Positions 25,253 through 32,709 of a stretch of DNA of 54,059 bases are shown here, one piece after another. This DNA comes from Bacillota bacterium. Its GTDB lineage: Bacteria > Bacillota > Bacilli > Alicyclobacillales > SLC66. Location: contig JAJZCW010000023.1 of NCBI GenBank assembly GCA_021828865.1, positions 1 to 54,059 of the forward strand. Direction: 5' to 3'. The notes under the pieces were generated by a model. The model ran no database searches and was not told where the DNA came from. It worked only from the letters and a program-made list of their open reading frames with translations. How positions within the stretch are numbered: the first letter of the stretch is position 1; each line of letters begins with the position of its first letter. Both the position numbers and the translations under genes were made by a program.

Positions 25253-25870
25253 TTATTCGTCCTCACACTTGGAGCAAAGCCCCCCGGTTAAAGTCCCCTT
25301 CGGAAAGGCATGTCCACATCTTGAGCAGTAATCAACATTTTCTAAATCATTGCAGTTATCACATATCATATCGGAATTATACGGAACAGTACCTAATCTT
25401 TTCTTGCAAATCACACAAATGTCGTCAGCGTTGATCAACGGCGTGATGTCAATTTCATCAAAATCGATGGAATCAATTTCAAAATCACTTGCTTGTAAAT
25501 ATTCATCATAAATTTGAGCCTCAATCGATAAATTAACATTAACTTTTAATAATATTTCAGCCGCTTTGGTATCATCTATCAAAAAACCGAGTAAATTTAC
25601 ATTAACAGACGATTCAACATCAAAAGTTATGGTTTCTTCATCATATGAGGAGATTTCGCTATTAACGATTTCGCAGTCATTGATAATGTTAAATTCTGAT
25701 AGTTCTTCGATAGGCATTCTAGAATCTTCGCGAATATTATTTATTAGTTCTTCATCAATTCCCAACTCAATTTTATTAATTATATTGTCAGTTATTTTTC
25801 TTTCTAAACTATCAAACAGTTCTTTAACATAAGCTAAAGTATCATCTTTAACATCTTCAACATCCAACAT
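25253..25870 (-). CDS. Acidic protein with C-terminal zinc ribbons
   Basis: 205 residues from ATG 25870, which follows GGGGGTAAAGG. The first ~150 residues are very acidic and helix/strand mixed, not recognised. The C-terminus carries three Cys pairs: CVICKK, CDNC, then CSRCGHAFPKGTLTGGLCSKC. The last ribbon resembles the C-terminal ribbon of the divergent PIN protein (CHMCGREDHLIRGLCLRC). The two genes flank a shared intergenic region, so they may form one accessory unit. Confidence 0.6.
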   Translation of the reverse strand: MLDVEDVKDDTLAYVKELFDSLERKITDNIINKIELGIDEELINNIREDSRMPIEELSEFNIINDCEIVNSEISSYDEETITFDVESSVNVNLLGFLIDDTKAAEILLKVNVNLSIEAQIYDEYLQASDFEIDSIDFDEIDITPLINADDICVICKKRLGTVPYNSDMICDNCNDLENVDYCSRCGHAFPKGTLTGGLCSKCEDE

Positions 25871-26199
25871 ACCTTTACCCCCACGCATAAATTTGAAATG
25901 CTGTTACGAAAACAATATTAACACAAATATCCATTGTGATTTCTGCGTTCTAAATTTGCACCATCATAAATTTCTAGTACATAGTATAAAACACGAACAC
26001 CGAAAGCAGACCAATCAGCGGAAGTATAATGAAACTTCTCGAGTCGATCAGGCCCGCGTCACGTCTCGGCCAACACGCCACCTGAGGAAACACGCCTTGA
26101 ATGAAGGCAGGATAAATGCTGCTAGCGCGATCATAGATGCAACATGAAAATAAAGTGACGAAATGCGTGCTTATGTTCCAAACCCGAAATATTCTTCGA

Positions 26200-26229
26200 T
26201 TGTTCACTGATTGCTTAAAGTGGTATAAT
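26200..26229 (+). promoter_or_regulatory. Promoter for the PIN-domain gene
   Basis: -35 TTGTTC (26200-26205), 18-base spacer, perfect -10 TATAAT (26224-26229), about 45 bases before the start codon. Confidence 0.55.
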
Positions 26230-26273
26230 TTCAAAATCAACTTAATTAAACTCCTCAAACTGGGGTGTATATA

Positions 26274-27155
26274 ATGACAATGGTATTCATAGATACCAAC
26301 GTGTATTTAGATTTTTATCGTAGCCGAAATGATGCCATTCGCATATTACAAGATCTTGTTGACCACCATGCATCGAAGTTGTTATTTCCTGAACAAGTTT
26401 ATTTAGAAATTCGACGAAATAAGGATTCCATTATTGGTGAAGTCATATCTGATCTGACAGAATCCAAAAAAAACGTACCTTCCTTGCCTGCATCATCTTT
26501 AATCTCTGAATCGGAATATGAAGAATGGAATACCGCAAAAAAGGCTGTTTTAGCTCCCCTATTGGACAAAATCATTAAAAAACTCAATGAACGGCTAGAA
26601 GACTCCACAAAAGACGAGATCTATTCACAAATAAAGAGTATTTATAGTCATGCGCATGTAATTGCTACCACTGACGAACATTTGAGAAATGCGGAGAAAA
26701 GACGTTTTTTAGGTAATCCACCTCGTCCGCAAAAAGGTAAGCTTGCATCGGCTTGTGACGAAATAATATGGGAAGCAATTCTTGCTTCAGTAAAAGATGA
26801 CCTCATTATTGTGTCTAGGGACGGAACTTATAAGAGTCATCTTTCATTCCTAAGAGACGAATTTTACGAAACTACCGGATACCAGCTAATTGGTGTGGTT
26901 AATAAAATCAGTGATTCCATATCAAATTTAGGCCAAACAGTTAGTCCAGAAATCAGCGATATCGAAGATCAGCAGATTGAAGGAATTAAATGGACACCTT
27001 TCGGCCATTTTGGGCAATTCGCATCCGGTGAATATTGGGTTGCTTCGCAGTCGACGCCTCCTTACGACTATGGTCACTGTCATATGTGCGGAAGAGAGGA
27101 TCATCTTATTCGGGGTCTTTGCTTAAGGTGCAACGCAATTGAAGCAGAAGACTAA
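26274..27155 (+). CDS. PIN-domain protein with C-terminal zinc ribbon
   Basis: About 293 residues from ATG 26274, with GGGG about 9 bases upstream. The N-terminal FIDTNVYLDFYRSR, a central CDEIIWEAIL and DDLIIVSRDGTYKSH carry the acidic residues of the PIN ribonuclease fold (PIN_4/DUF4935-like). A ~60-residue linker leads to a C-terminal CHMCGREDHLIRGLCLRC zinc ribbon. The stand-alone PIN and the lack of a small antitoxin make a classic VapC unlikely. Its last 50 bases overlap the convergent gene ending at 27106. Confidence 0.78.
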   Translation: MTMVFIDTNVYLDFYRSRNDAIRILQDLVDHHASKLLFPEQVYLEIRRNKDSIIGEVISDLTESKKNVPSLPASSLISESEYEEWNTAKKAVLAPLLDKIIKKLNERLEDSTKDEIYSQIKSIYSHAHVIATTDEHLRNAEKRRFLGNPPRPQKGKLASACDEIIWEAILASVKDDLIIVSRDGTYKSHLSFLRDEFYETTGYQLIGVVNKISDSISNLGQTVSPEISDIEDQQIEGIKWTPFGHFGQFASGEYWVASQSTPPYDYGHCHMCGREDHLIRGLCLRCNAIEAED

Positions 27156-27441
27156 TAGGATCTCCCCCCCGCAACGCCGTATGTGCCCCGAGCAGCGCGC
27201 CAGTTAGTGATCTTGCAACACAGGCGACGGATAAAGCCCCCTTGTGCAAGATTACTTTCACTTGCTCGACACCTTGCGTAATCTGCACGTCGACGCCTTC
27301 TTCTTGAAGGCGCTGGTACACCTCGTCGGACAGACGCTTTTCGGTATACAACCTTTCCAATTGTTGCTCTGTGGCAAGCAGGTGGATCAGTGTGTCTTGG
27401 TGTTCCTTTTCCTGCTTGCTGATTTCGTCATCAATGAACAT
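27106..27441 (-). CDS. Small element protein with altered C-terminus
   Basis: 111 residues from ATG 27441, paralogue of the 11277-11573 protein (QLERLYTEKR, VYQRLQEEGVDVQI, CVARSLTGALLGAHTALRG). The relatives' natural end would be just after ALRG plus a few residues. Here the frame runs on for about 17 residues that are antisense to the PIN gene's zinc ribbon. This suggests that the inserted block joined inside or at the end of this gene. A complete TTCCCAC leader precedes it. Confidence 0.72.
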   Translation of the reverse strand: MFIDDEISKQEKEHQDTLIHLLATEQQLERLYTEKRLSDEVYQRLQEEGVDVQITQGVEQVKVILHKGALSVACVARSLTGALLGAHTALRGGDPISLLLQLRCTLSKDPE

Positions 27442-27480
27442 AGAAAAACCTCCTTTCATAAAGAAAGGAGGTGGTGGGAA
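27442..27480 (-). promoter_or_regulatory. UUCCCAC / SD-sequestering leader hairpin
   Basis: Minus sense: TTCCCAC (27480-27474), CCTCCTTTC (27471-27463), five-base loop, GAAAGGAGG (27457-27449), TTTTTCT, ATG. Nine perfect Watson-Crick pairs; the archetype of the family. An alternative ATG lies in the loop. Confidence 0.88.
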
Positions 27481-27543
27481 GTTTGCTGATTATGATGGCA
27501 AGCGTTGATGGCCAATGCAGTGAAAGGTTTTACAAAAGAGAAA

Positions 27544-28182
27544 TCAATGCGGTGCAGAACTTAATTTCACGCCCGCTTGTTCTGCCCGAAGCCTCACCAT
27601 GTCCAACACCCATTGATAAGACAACGGAGTCGTTTCGCTCGCACGTAACAGCTCAATATAGATATCATTTAGTGCCGCTATGATGCTCCCAGCTGTCGAA
27701 GCGATAGCCGTTTCCATTGAATTCAGCGCAGTCAATAGTTTTCTTTTTTGCAAATCGGTCAACTTATCTCCGTTGCGTGTCAATAATTCGCGTACCCAGT
27801 TCGGATCATCGCGAAACCTACGCAAAAGATTATCATGTGCCAATTCTTGCAGCGATCCGGATTCATATCGCACGAAAGTAGCAGGACTCCATCCTAAAAG
27901 TTTTGCTACAGCACTTTGCGACAATGAATATTTCTTTCTGATCGCCCGAATTTCGTCGGGCGACAACAAACCTATCCGCTCTCTGTATTGCGAATATGCC
28001 AGAAAGAGTTTCTGGTCATCCAATTCCATATCAAAGACGGATTGATGGCAAACAGAGCAGAACCTGGTTGCCGCGATGACGGTAATCGGCGTACCACGAA
28101 TAGTAAAGGTTTCTTCATGTGCTTCCACCGTAGTTAATTGCATCGTATCGCAATGTTCACAATATGCCTGCTTGTTGCTCAT
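27544..28182 (-). CDS. mqsA: MqsA-like antitoxin
   Basis: 212 residues from ATG 28182 after GGGAGGTGATT. The N-terminus has the two-Cys-pair zinc domain (YCEHCDT and RFCSVCHQ). The centre has an XRE-type HTH (IRKKYSLSQSAVAKLLGWSP, then TFVRYESGS). This zinc plus HTH layout is that of MqsA/YgiT antitoxins. The C-terminal ~90 residues are an extra helical region. It follows the toxin gene by 19 bases, toxin first as in mqsRA. Confidence 0.85.
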   Translation of the reverse strand: MSNKQAYCEHCDTMQLTTVEAHEETFTIRGTPITVIAATRFCSVCHQSVFDMELDDQKLFLAYSQYRERIGLLSPDEIRAIRKKYSLSQSAVAKLLGWSPATFVRYESGSLQELAHDNLLRRFRDDPNWVRELLTRNGDKLTDLQKRKLLTALNSMETAIASTAGSIIAALNDIYIELLRASETTPLSYQWVLDMVRLRAEQAGVKLSSAPH

Positions 28183-28201
28183 CAATAATCACCTCCCATA
28201 A

Positions 28202-28498
28202 TTAGTCGTGGAACGAAATGCATTTGACACCGACTTGAGGATCTAATTTTAGTTTGATATAGAATTGTTTGCCACCAATCTTTTTTCTAAAAATCCATAC
28301 AGGAGTTGGATCACCATTTCGATCTGGCATCGGGCCTTTAGAATAGTTTTTATCCGACAAATGCGAAATGGCACGATACACGTCTCTCAACGTGAGTCCG
28401 TGAGCAGCAATGGATTGCAAGTTTTTCGAGCGAGGAATCAACACCCATCGATTCGCCGCTAATTCCACCTGCAACTGTCTAAGGAACTCATCGAGCAT
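28202..28498 (-). CDS. mqsR: MqsR-like mRNA interferase toxin
   Basis: 98 residues. GLTLRDVYRAISHLSDKNYS followed by VWIFRKKIGGKQFYIKLKL and CISFHD matches the MqsR pattern (LSxxDFYKS ... VYLKITV ... VSFK). It has a basic, compact RelE-like fold and would cleave mRNA in free form. It lies upstream of the zinc/HTH antitoxin in the same transcript, with a good promoter (extended -10) just before it. Confidence 0.82.
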   Translation of the reverse strand: MLDEFLRQLQVELAANRWVLIPRSKNLQSIAAHGLTLRDVYRAISHLSDKNYSKGPMPDRNGDPTPVWIFRKKIGGKQFYIKLKLDPQVGVKCISFHD

Positions 28499-28519
28499 TG
28501 TCGCTCACCCCGTAAGTCA

Positions 28520-28547
28520 ATTATATCACGCTTAAAAGAAAACACAA
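28520..28547 (-). promoter_or_regulatory. Promoter of the mqsRA-like operon
   Basis: Minus sense -35 TTGTGT (28547-28542), 16-base spacer, -10 TATAAT (28525-28520) with an extended TGA just upstream of it. It is about 22 bases before the toxin start. Confidence 0.6.
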
Positions 28548-28578
28548 TCAATTGAGTGTAAAACTGACTGCTTGCAGA

Positions 28579-29277
28579 TTAAGGAGGCAACGCTTGACTC
28601 AGTGCGGCCAAGCGTTGATGGCCCAGCCAATGATACGCCTCGCGTGGGCGCCCATAAAGAAATCCCTGAATATACCTTACGCCTGCATCCATCACCGCTA
28701 TTGCCTCACGGCCCGTCTCGACTCCCTCGACGATGAGCTTCGCTTCCCAATCTTCCGCAAATCGACGTGTCTTCCGAACCGTTTCAAAATCCCCATGGCG
28801 CACAAACGATAAATCTAACTTTAAGAAATCCGGGCTTAGCAACGAAAGCATACGAAGATTCGTTTGTCCAACACCGAAATCATCAATCGCTATCAGAGCA
28901 CCTTGCTGTCGAAATTCAAGCAACCATTCGATGTCTACATCCGTCAATCTCGCATGCTCAGACACCTCGATGACCAATTCGTTCGCAATGGATCGTAGCA
29001 CTTGCCAAGAGGGGTCCAACAGTGCATGTGATGGCATGTTTAAAAACATCCGCTGATTTCCGATTAGTAGAGAAATTCCCGTTTCGATCTCCAAGTCTCG
29101 AATTTGCCGATCGAGCACTTTTGAACCGCCAAACTCATTTGCGCGTTCGAATACCTCGCGAGCACCCTTCAATCTCAAAATACCTCTTCCGCGAATCAGC
29201 GCTTCGTACCCTATGGGTTTAATCCCACCCGCCACATCGACAATTGGTTGAAATACTGGAACTAATTCGATGGGCAT
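28579..29277 (-). CDS. EAL-domain c-di-GMP phosphodiesterase
   Basis: 232 residues, a stand-alone EAL domain. All catalytic residues are visible: YEALIRG, FLNMP (Asn), VIEVSE, IDDFGVG (Asp pair), LKLDLSF (Lys, Asp), VEGVET (Glu) and QGFLYGRP (Gln). It should hydrolyse c-di-GMP. The ATG follows AAAGGGGG, 12 bases after the stop of the ParM-like gene, so both are co-transcribed. A cytosolic phosphodiesterase inside a transfer element could lower c-di-GMP in the host and shift it between motile and attached states. Confidence 0.88.
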   Translation of the reverse strand: MPIELVPVFQPIVDVAGGIKPIGYEALIRGRGILRLKGAREVFERANEFGGSKVLDRQIRDLEIETGISLLIGNQRMFLNMPSHALLDPSWQVLRSIANELVIEVSEHARLTDVDIEWLLEFRQQGALIAIDDFGVGQTNLRMLSLLSPDFLKLDLSFVRHGDFETVRKTRRFAEDWEAKLIVEGVETGREAIAVMDAGVRYIQGFLYGRPREAYHWLGHQRLAALSQALPP

Positions 29278-29289
29278 GGCCCCCTTTCG

Positions 29290-30339
29290 CTAGCCAATAT
29301 TTAAAAAGTATTGCATTTTAAAGTACCCTCTGGCGTTTGAGCCTTGCGGATCTTCAATCTTAAACACATTGGGATGGATCTGACCTACCATCGTATTCTG
29401 AAAGAGTTCCGCCCCACCTCCACCAAGGTACGCCACATGAATGGATCGGATGGCTTGGCCCCACTTCTCCGCGATCTGATCCCGAATCTGTCCCCCAATG
29501 CTCTTGATGGTTTGGTCTCGAATGGGACTTAAATCCAGGATTTGGCCACCATGTGTGATTTTTTGCCCTCTAATGACATAATCAAGGCGCCTGGAATCCA
29601 GCCTGTCTTCGCCAAACTGACGCTGAAATTCGCGCGAAATGCGATTGCCCACCGTATTTACCGCCAGCGGGAGTGTGAAACTCAGTTCTTTAATCACCTT
29701 AAACTCTGGCAATATCTCACAAACAATCACATCGGTCGTGCCATATCCAATGTCGACCACGGCGACCCGCGTCCCTGGTATTTCAAGCAATACTTGGTCT
29801 CGAATGGGAACAATTTTGTCGTCTTTAATCTGAAAGACCGCATCAAAAATCATGGCTTCCGCTTGGCGAAACACGTTCGCAGAGACGATTTTATTCAACC
29901 AGCGGTGTCCCTTAATCGAACCCGCTAACCCTTTTAATGGACCGCGGAATTCCAGGATCATTTGCCTGAATTTCTCTCGTTGTTCTTTTGTCGCAGTGTA
30001 AGGAAGTCCTGAAAATATGACTTTCTGCTCCTCATGGGAAGTCGCCAAAATCACCGCGCCAAGCAACGCTTTGAATTCATCTCTGGAAATTCGATCTGCA
30101 GCCATGGTACGAGTGGCCTGAGAGTCCTCACGTAAAGCACGTTCACCAACGATGAACCTCTTCCTTTGTTCACCGTCTTTCCATTCCAGTGCTAACTCGC
30201 TTAAGCTTCGTGAGGAGGTGAATATTTCATCGTCGTCTTCGCCAAAGTAAGCGGTCGAAACCACGGAGGGAATGGTGTAGACAATCTTTCCGTCCGTCGT
30301 CCACTTCGTATTTCCATTTCCAATATCAAGTCCAATCAA
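29290..30339 (-). CDS. ParM/Alp-like actin-family protein
   Basis: About 349 residues. Actin-fold ATPase: phosphate-1 loop LIGLDIGNGNTKW (start), phosphate-2 loop VAVVDIGYGTTDVIV (about 196-210) and adenosine loop VAYLGGGGAEL (about 312). These resemble plasmid-segregation actins (ParM, Alp7). No ParR-type adaptor is seen nearby. I place the start at TTG 30339 (MIGLDIG) after AAGGGGGG, which CCTCCT upstream could sequester; a TTG at 30366 is an alternative. It supports a plasmid or plasmid-like nature for the element. Confidence 0.8.
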   Translation of the reverse strand: MIGLDIGNGNTKWTTDGKIVYTIPSVVSTAYFGEDDDEIFTSSRSLSELALEWKDGEQRKRFIVGERALREDSQATRTMAADRISRDEFKALLGAVILATSHEEQKVIFSGLPYTATKEQREKFRQMILEFRGPLKGLAGSIKGHRWLNKIVSANVFRQAEAMIFDAVFQIKDDKIVPIRDQVLLEIPGTRVAVVDIGYGTTDVIVCEILPEFKVIKELSFTLPLAVNTVGNRISREFQRQFGEDRLDSRRLDYVIRGQKITHGGQILDLSPIRDQTIKSIGGQIRDQIAEKWGQAIRSIHVAYLGGGGAELFQNTMVGQIHPNVFKIEDPQGSNARGYFKMQYFLNIG

Positions 30340-30369
30340 GATGGTGATACCCCCCTTATTTGGCAATCA

Positions 30370-30440
30370 AGTAGGAGGAGGCGCCTAGCCCCCGTCCTCT
30401 CACACCACCGCCTACGGCAGAAATCGCCCGTGCCGGGCGA
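30370..30440 (-). other. Possible group II intron 3'-end remnant
   Basis: Minus sense contains GCCGTAGGCGGTGGTGTGAG and AGGACGGGGGCTAG followed by CGCCTCCTAC. From memory this resembles the distal part of bacterial group II introns, but there is no maturase gene here. It separates a leader (30445-30482) from the ParM-like gene. It may be a scar, and its CCTCCT can pair with the ParM ribosome site. Confidence 0.3.
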
Positions 30441-30444
30441 ACAT

Positions 30445-30482
30445 AAAAAAAGCCCTCCTACCGAAGCGGGAGGGCTTGGGAA
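30445..30482 (-). promoter_or_regulatory. Leader hairpin with variant box (TTCCCAA)
   Basis: Minus sense: TTCCCAA (30482-30476), GCCCTCC, nine-base loop, GGAGGGC, seven T, ATG at 30444. The ATG opens a ten-codon frame (M-F-A-R-H-G-R-F-L-P) that stops within the possible intron remnant. The gene once led by this copy appears displaced. Confidence 0.68.
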
Positions 30483-30501
30483 TTCGTAGTATTTTAAAGT
30501 G

Positions 30502-30744
30502 TTAGAGCGTGTTGGTGGTGATCAGTTTATCAAGCTGTGTCTGCACTGCGTTGACAATTGTGGTGAAAAGCGTGCTTAATGTGCTGTTGTTTTGCACAAA
30601 CACAAACAGTAGACCGATTACGATCCCAAGGTCCATGAGTTGGTTCCAGGCGAATACGTGCGTGTCAATGCGCCGTAGCTCCGTTTGATACCAGACGTAG
30701 AGACGAATGTATAGCGCGAGAAGTTTACTCCTCATCCACTTCAT
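30502..30744 (-). CDS. Small membrane protein of the Tad-like region
   Basis: About 80 residues from ATG 30744 (or 30735), overlapping the upstream gene's end by 11-20 bases. The N-terminus is basic (RSKLLALYIRLYVWYQTELR), followed by one hydrophobic helix (about 38-53) and an amphipathic C-terminus rich in Thr/Val. Not recognised. Position after TadC suggests an accessory pilin-assembly or holin-like protein; this is a guess. Confidence 0.55.
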   Translation of the reverse strand: MKWMRSKLLALYIRLYVWYQTELRRIDTHVFAWNQLMDLGIVIGLLFVFVQNNSTLSTLFTTIVNAVQTQLDKLITTNTL

Positions 30745-30946
30745 CCTCGTCGTCCCCCTCCTCATCCTCATCGGGCGCATTCATGGCTCGCAAGGTGCGC
30801 CACTGGCGAACCATCATGACCAGCGCAACGACCGTGATAATCAGCGCAATGTATGCCCCTTTGATGGCGCCCCAGACCGTGAACACGAACACGGCTGCCA
30901 TCAGAATTTCTTCAACCCAAATCAGAATTTTGTTGTTTTTTCCCAA
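30725..30946 (-). CDS. Small membrane protein with acidic tail
   Basis: 73 residues. Two hydrophobic helices (about 8-27 and 31-46) are followed by a short basic stretch and a strongly acidic tail (DEDEEGDDEDEVDEE). Start TTG at 30946 after GAGGAGGG. It overlaps the next gene. Function unknown. A full TTCCCAC leader is upstream. Confidence 0.6.
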   Translation of the reverse strand: MGKNNKILIWVEEILMAAVFVFTVWGAIKGAYIALIITVVALVMMVRQWRTLRAMNAPDEDEEGDDEDEVDEE

Positions 30947-30964
30947 AGGTTAACCCTCCTCGTC

Positions 30965-31007
30965 GAAAATAAAAGCCCCTTCTCACGAGAGAAGGAGCCC
31001 GTGGGAA
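30965..31007 (-). promoter_or_regulatory. UUCCCAC / SD-like leader hairpin
   Basis: Minus sense: TTCCCAC (31007-31001), GCTCCTTCTC, loop TCGT, GAGAAGGGGC, TTTTATTTTC. Ten pairs with one U-G. The gene's own GAGGAGGG and TTG come about 20 bases later, so this copy is offset from the start, as at 19407-19451. TadC stops just upstream. Confidence 0.78.
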
Positions 31008-31011
31008 AAAC

Positions 31012-31893
31012 TCATAATCCAAAAATGCTGTGAACACTGAAATACGCCAGCGCGATTTTATAGGCAAAATAACCCGCAAAAATTAACATGTAGAGAAATG
31101 CACCAGCCGTGAACATGCGCATTCGATTTTCTGTGATTGACTTCCTTTTTTCAATAAATTCATCCATCCTAGCACTTTCATCACGTGCCTGTTTCTCCAC
31201 GATTTCCGCCAGCGCGCCGAGTGAACTCTTCTCCGCCGTCCGGATTGCCTGAATGAATCGCGTGAGCTCTGCCACTTTGAATTCCCGTTGCAGGTCCGTC
31301 AGCGCTTCGCTTAACCCGCGTATGCGCGATTCCTTCAGCCGCCGCCGAAACACCTCGCCAAAATCCCCCTGCGCTTCCTTCGCAATGATCCGTAGCGATT
31401 CCTCAAAAGGCGTATCCCGCCGCAGGAGACTCACATACCGCCGTTTTAATCCCCGGATCTGCTCGACCGCGCTCAACCGCCGCGCCTGAATTCGCGACAA
31501 CCACCGGCGCCAGGGCACGGTAATGACGCCGGCCGTGAGAATCAGCAGGAAGATTGGCGAAGATTTCTTTGCCCACAAATCGAGCAGTATCATTCCCACG
31601 CTCACCAAGAACTGCATCAAAATGACGTCGATCGCGCTGAACCCGCCAGGGCGCCCGGCCAGCGTCAAGATCCGTTCGAGTGGCGCCACCCATTCTTTCG
31701 GAATGGCTGCCTCAATGTAGTAATAGAGCAACGTTTTTAACTTTCTCGGGAGCGACTTCCCACCAAGCTTTCGGTAGGCGAGTCTGACTCGCCAAAAGGT
31801 GTCCCCAACGTACGGGTCAACCCTCGCAACTGCAGGCCAACTCAACCAGACCACCGCAACCGGCAAAAAGAGATAAAGCATCCACAGAATCAC
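31012..31893 (-). CDS. tadC: TadC-like platform protein (T2SF domain)
   Basis: 293 residues from GTG 31893, which overlaps the upstream TGA (GTGA); an ATG at 31881 is an alternative. Membrane segments lie near the N-terminus (about 2-20), in the middle (about 92-130) and at the C-terminus (about 262-285). The cytoplasmic part has the T2SF pattern (LLRRDTPFEESLRIIAKEA, GLSEALTDLQREF). It would form the inner-membrane platform of a Tad-type pilus with TadB. The next genes are small membrane proteins. Confidence 0.8.
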   Translation of the reverse strand: MILWMLYLFLPVAVVWLSWPAVARVDPYVGDTFWRVRLAYRKLGGKSLPRKLKTLLYYYIEAAIPKEWVAPLERILTLAGRPGGFSAIDVILMQFLVSVGMILLDLWAKKSSPIFLLILTAGVITVPWRRWLSRIQARRLSAVEQIRGLKRRYVSLLRRDTPFEESLRIIAKEAQGDFGEVFRRRLKESRIRGLSEALTDLQREFKVAELTRFIQAIRTAEKSSLGALAEIVEKQARDESARMDEFIEKRKSITENRMRMFTAGAFLYMLIFAGYFAYKIALAYFSVHSIFGL

Positions 31894-32090
31894 TTCTTCT
31901 TCTTCGCCTCCACCACGAGGCGCGCCAAACGGATCTGCGTCGAAAGGCTTTGCACCTTCACTTCGCCGAGGAGTCCGCGTCGAACCGTCGCGATCGCCCA
32001 AGGTTCCCCAACCTGTCTTGGATATTTGATCTTCTCGACCGTATAGACCCTACCATCCATCTGGACTTTTACCGGAAACTTAATCCGCAT
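31890..32090 (-). CDS. Small basic hypothetical protein
   Basis: 66 residues from ATG 32090 after AAAGGGGG. It begins MRIKFPVKVQMDGRVYTVEK and ends VEAKKKK. It is a compact beta-rich, basic protein, not recognised. It overlaps the NERD gene by 11 bases and TadC by GTGA, so it is part of the coupled run and likely real. Confidence 0.58.
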   Translation of the reverse strand: MRIKFPVKVQMDGRVYTVEKIKYPRQVGEPWAIATVRRGLLGEVKVQSLSTQIRLARLVVEAKKKK

Positions 32091-32709
32091 AACCGATTGC
32101 CCCCTTTCTTGCCTTTCGTAATCTGCGCAACTCTCTCGCATAGTTCCGCTGCCGTCCAATCATCTCTTCATCCACCCGGCGCGCTGCCGTGATCTTCTGA
32201 TGCCAAACCTCCATCTCGCTCTCATCCAAAATTGGTGAGCGACGCATCCACTGCGCCAAGAACGCCTCAAACCATGCGCGGGTGAATACGCGATCCGTCA
32301 TCCCCAACCCGATTTGCAATTCGCCAAACGGATGCGCGAAGACGACACATGGCGTCATCGGCAATGTGTCGCCAAGAACCGATCGAAGTTTGGCAACGTG
32401 GCGCTCATTTTGCAGGACCGGGTTATACAGCTGATGAATCTTTCCTTTCCCGTGCGGCACAAAACTCCATTGCATTTCGCTCGGTTGCCCGTAGACGATC
32501 CCATTCCAATTTTTCGTCTCGACGACCAATAGCCCCATCGGCGTGAGCACGAGATGATCGATTTGAAACGGAAGACCCTCGGCGTCCTCAAAGTAGACAT
32601 CGTTGTACAGGCGATAAGGTAGATGGCCTAAAACTCGTTGAATACTATTGGCCACTGCATACTCGCCGCTATGACCCGACTGACGTTTTGAATTGCGGCG
32701 TCTCGACAT
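32080..32709 (-). CDS. NERD-domain protein
   Basis: 209 residues from ATG 32709, chosen because it is 6 bases after GGAGGG. The N-terminal ~110 residues match NERD (nuclease-related domain): SGEYAVANSIQRVL, LYNDVYF, FQIDHLVLTPMGLLVVETKN. The D and E-x-K fit a PD-(D/E)XK-like active site. A helical, basic C-terminus follows (RNYARELRRLRKARKG). NERD proteins occur widely on plasmids; the substrate is unknown. Preceded by a TTCCCAC leader that lies inside the previous coding frame. Confidence 0.8.
   Translation of the reverse strand: MSRRRNSKRQSGHSGEYAVANSIQRVLGHLPYRLYNDVYFEDAEGLPFQIDHLVLTPMGLLVVETKNWNGIVYGQPSEMQWSFVPHGKGKIHQLYNPVLQNERHVAKLRSVLGDTLPMTPCVVFAHPFGELQIGLGMTDRVFTRAWFEAFLAQWMRRSPILDESEMEVWHQKITAARRVDEEMIGRQRNYARELRRLRKARKGAIGYAD

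Noticed and set aside
25974..26258. Minus-strand 94-residue frame with a hydrophobic end between the zinc-ribbon and PIN genes
   Set aside because: No ribosome site, mixed composition, and it overlaps the PIN promoter. It may contain a remnant of an older gene, but I cannot support it as a gene.
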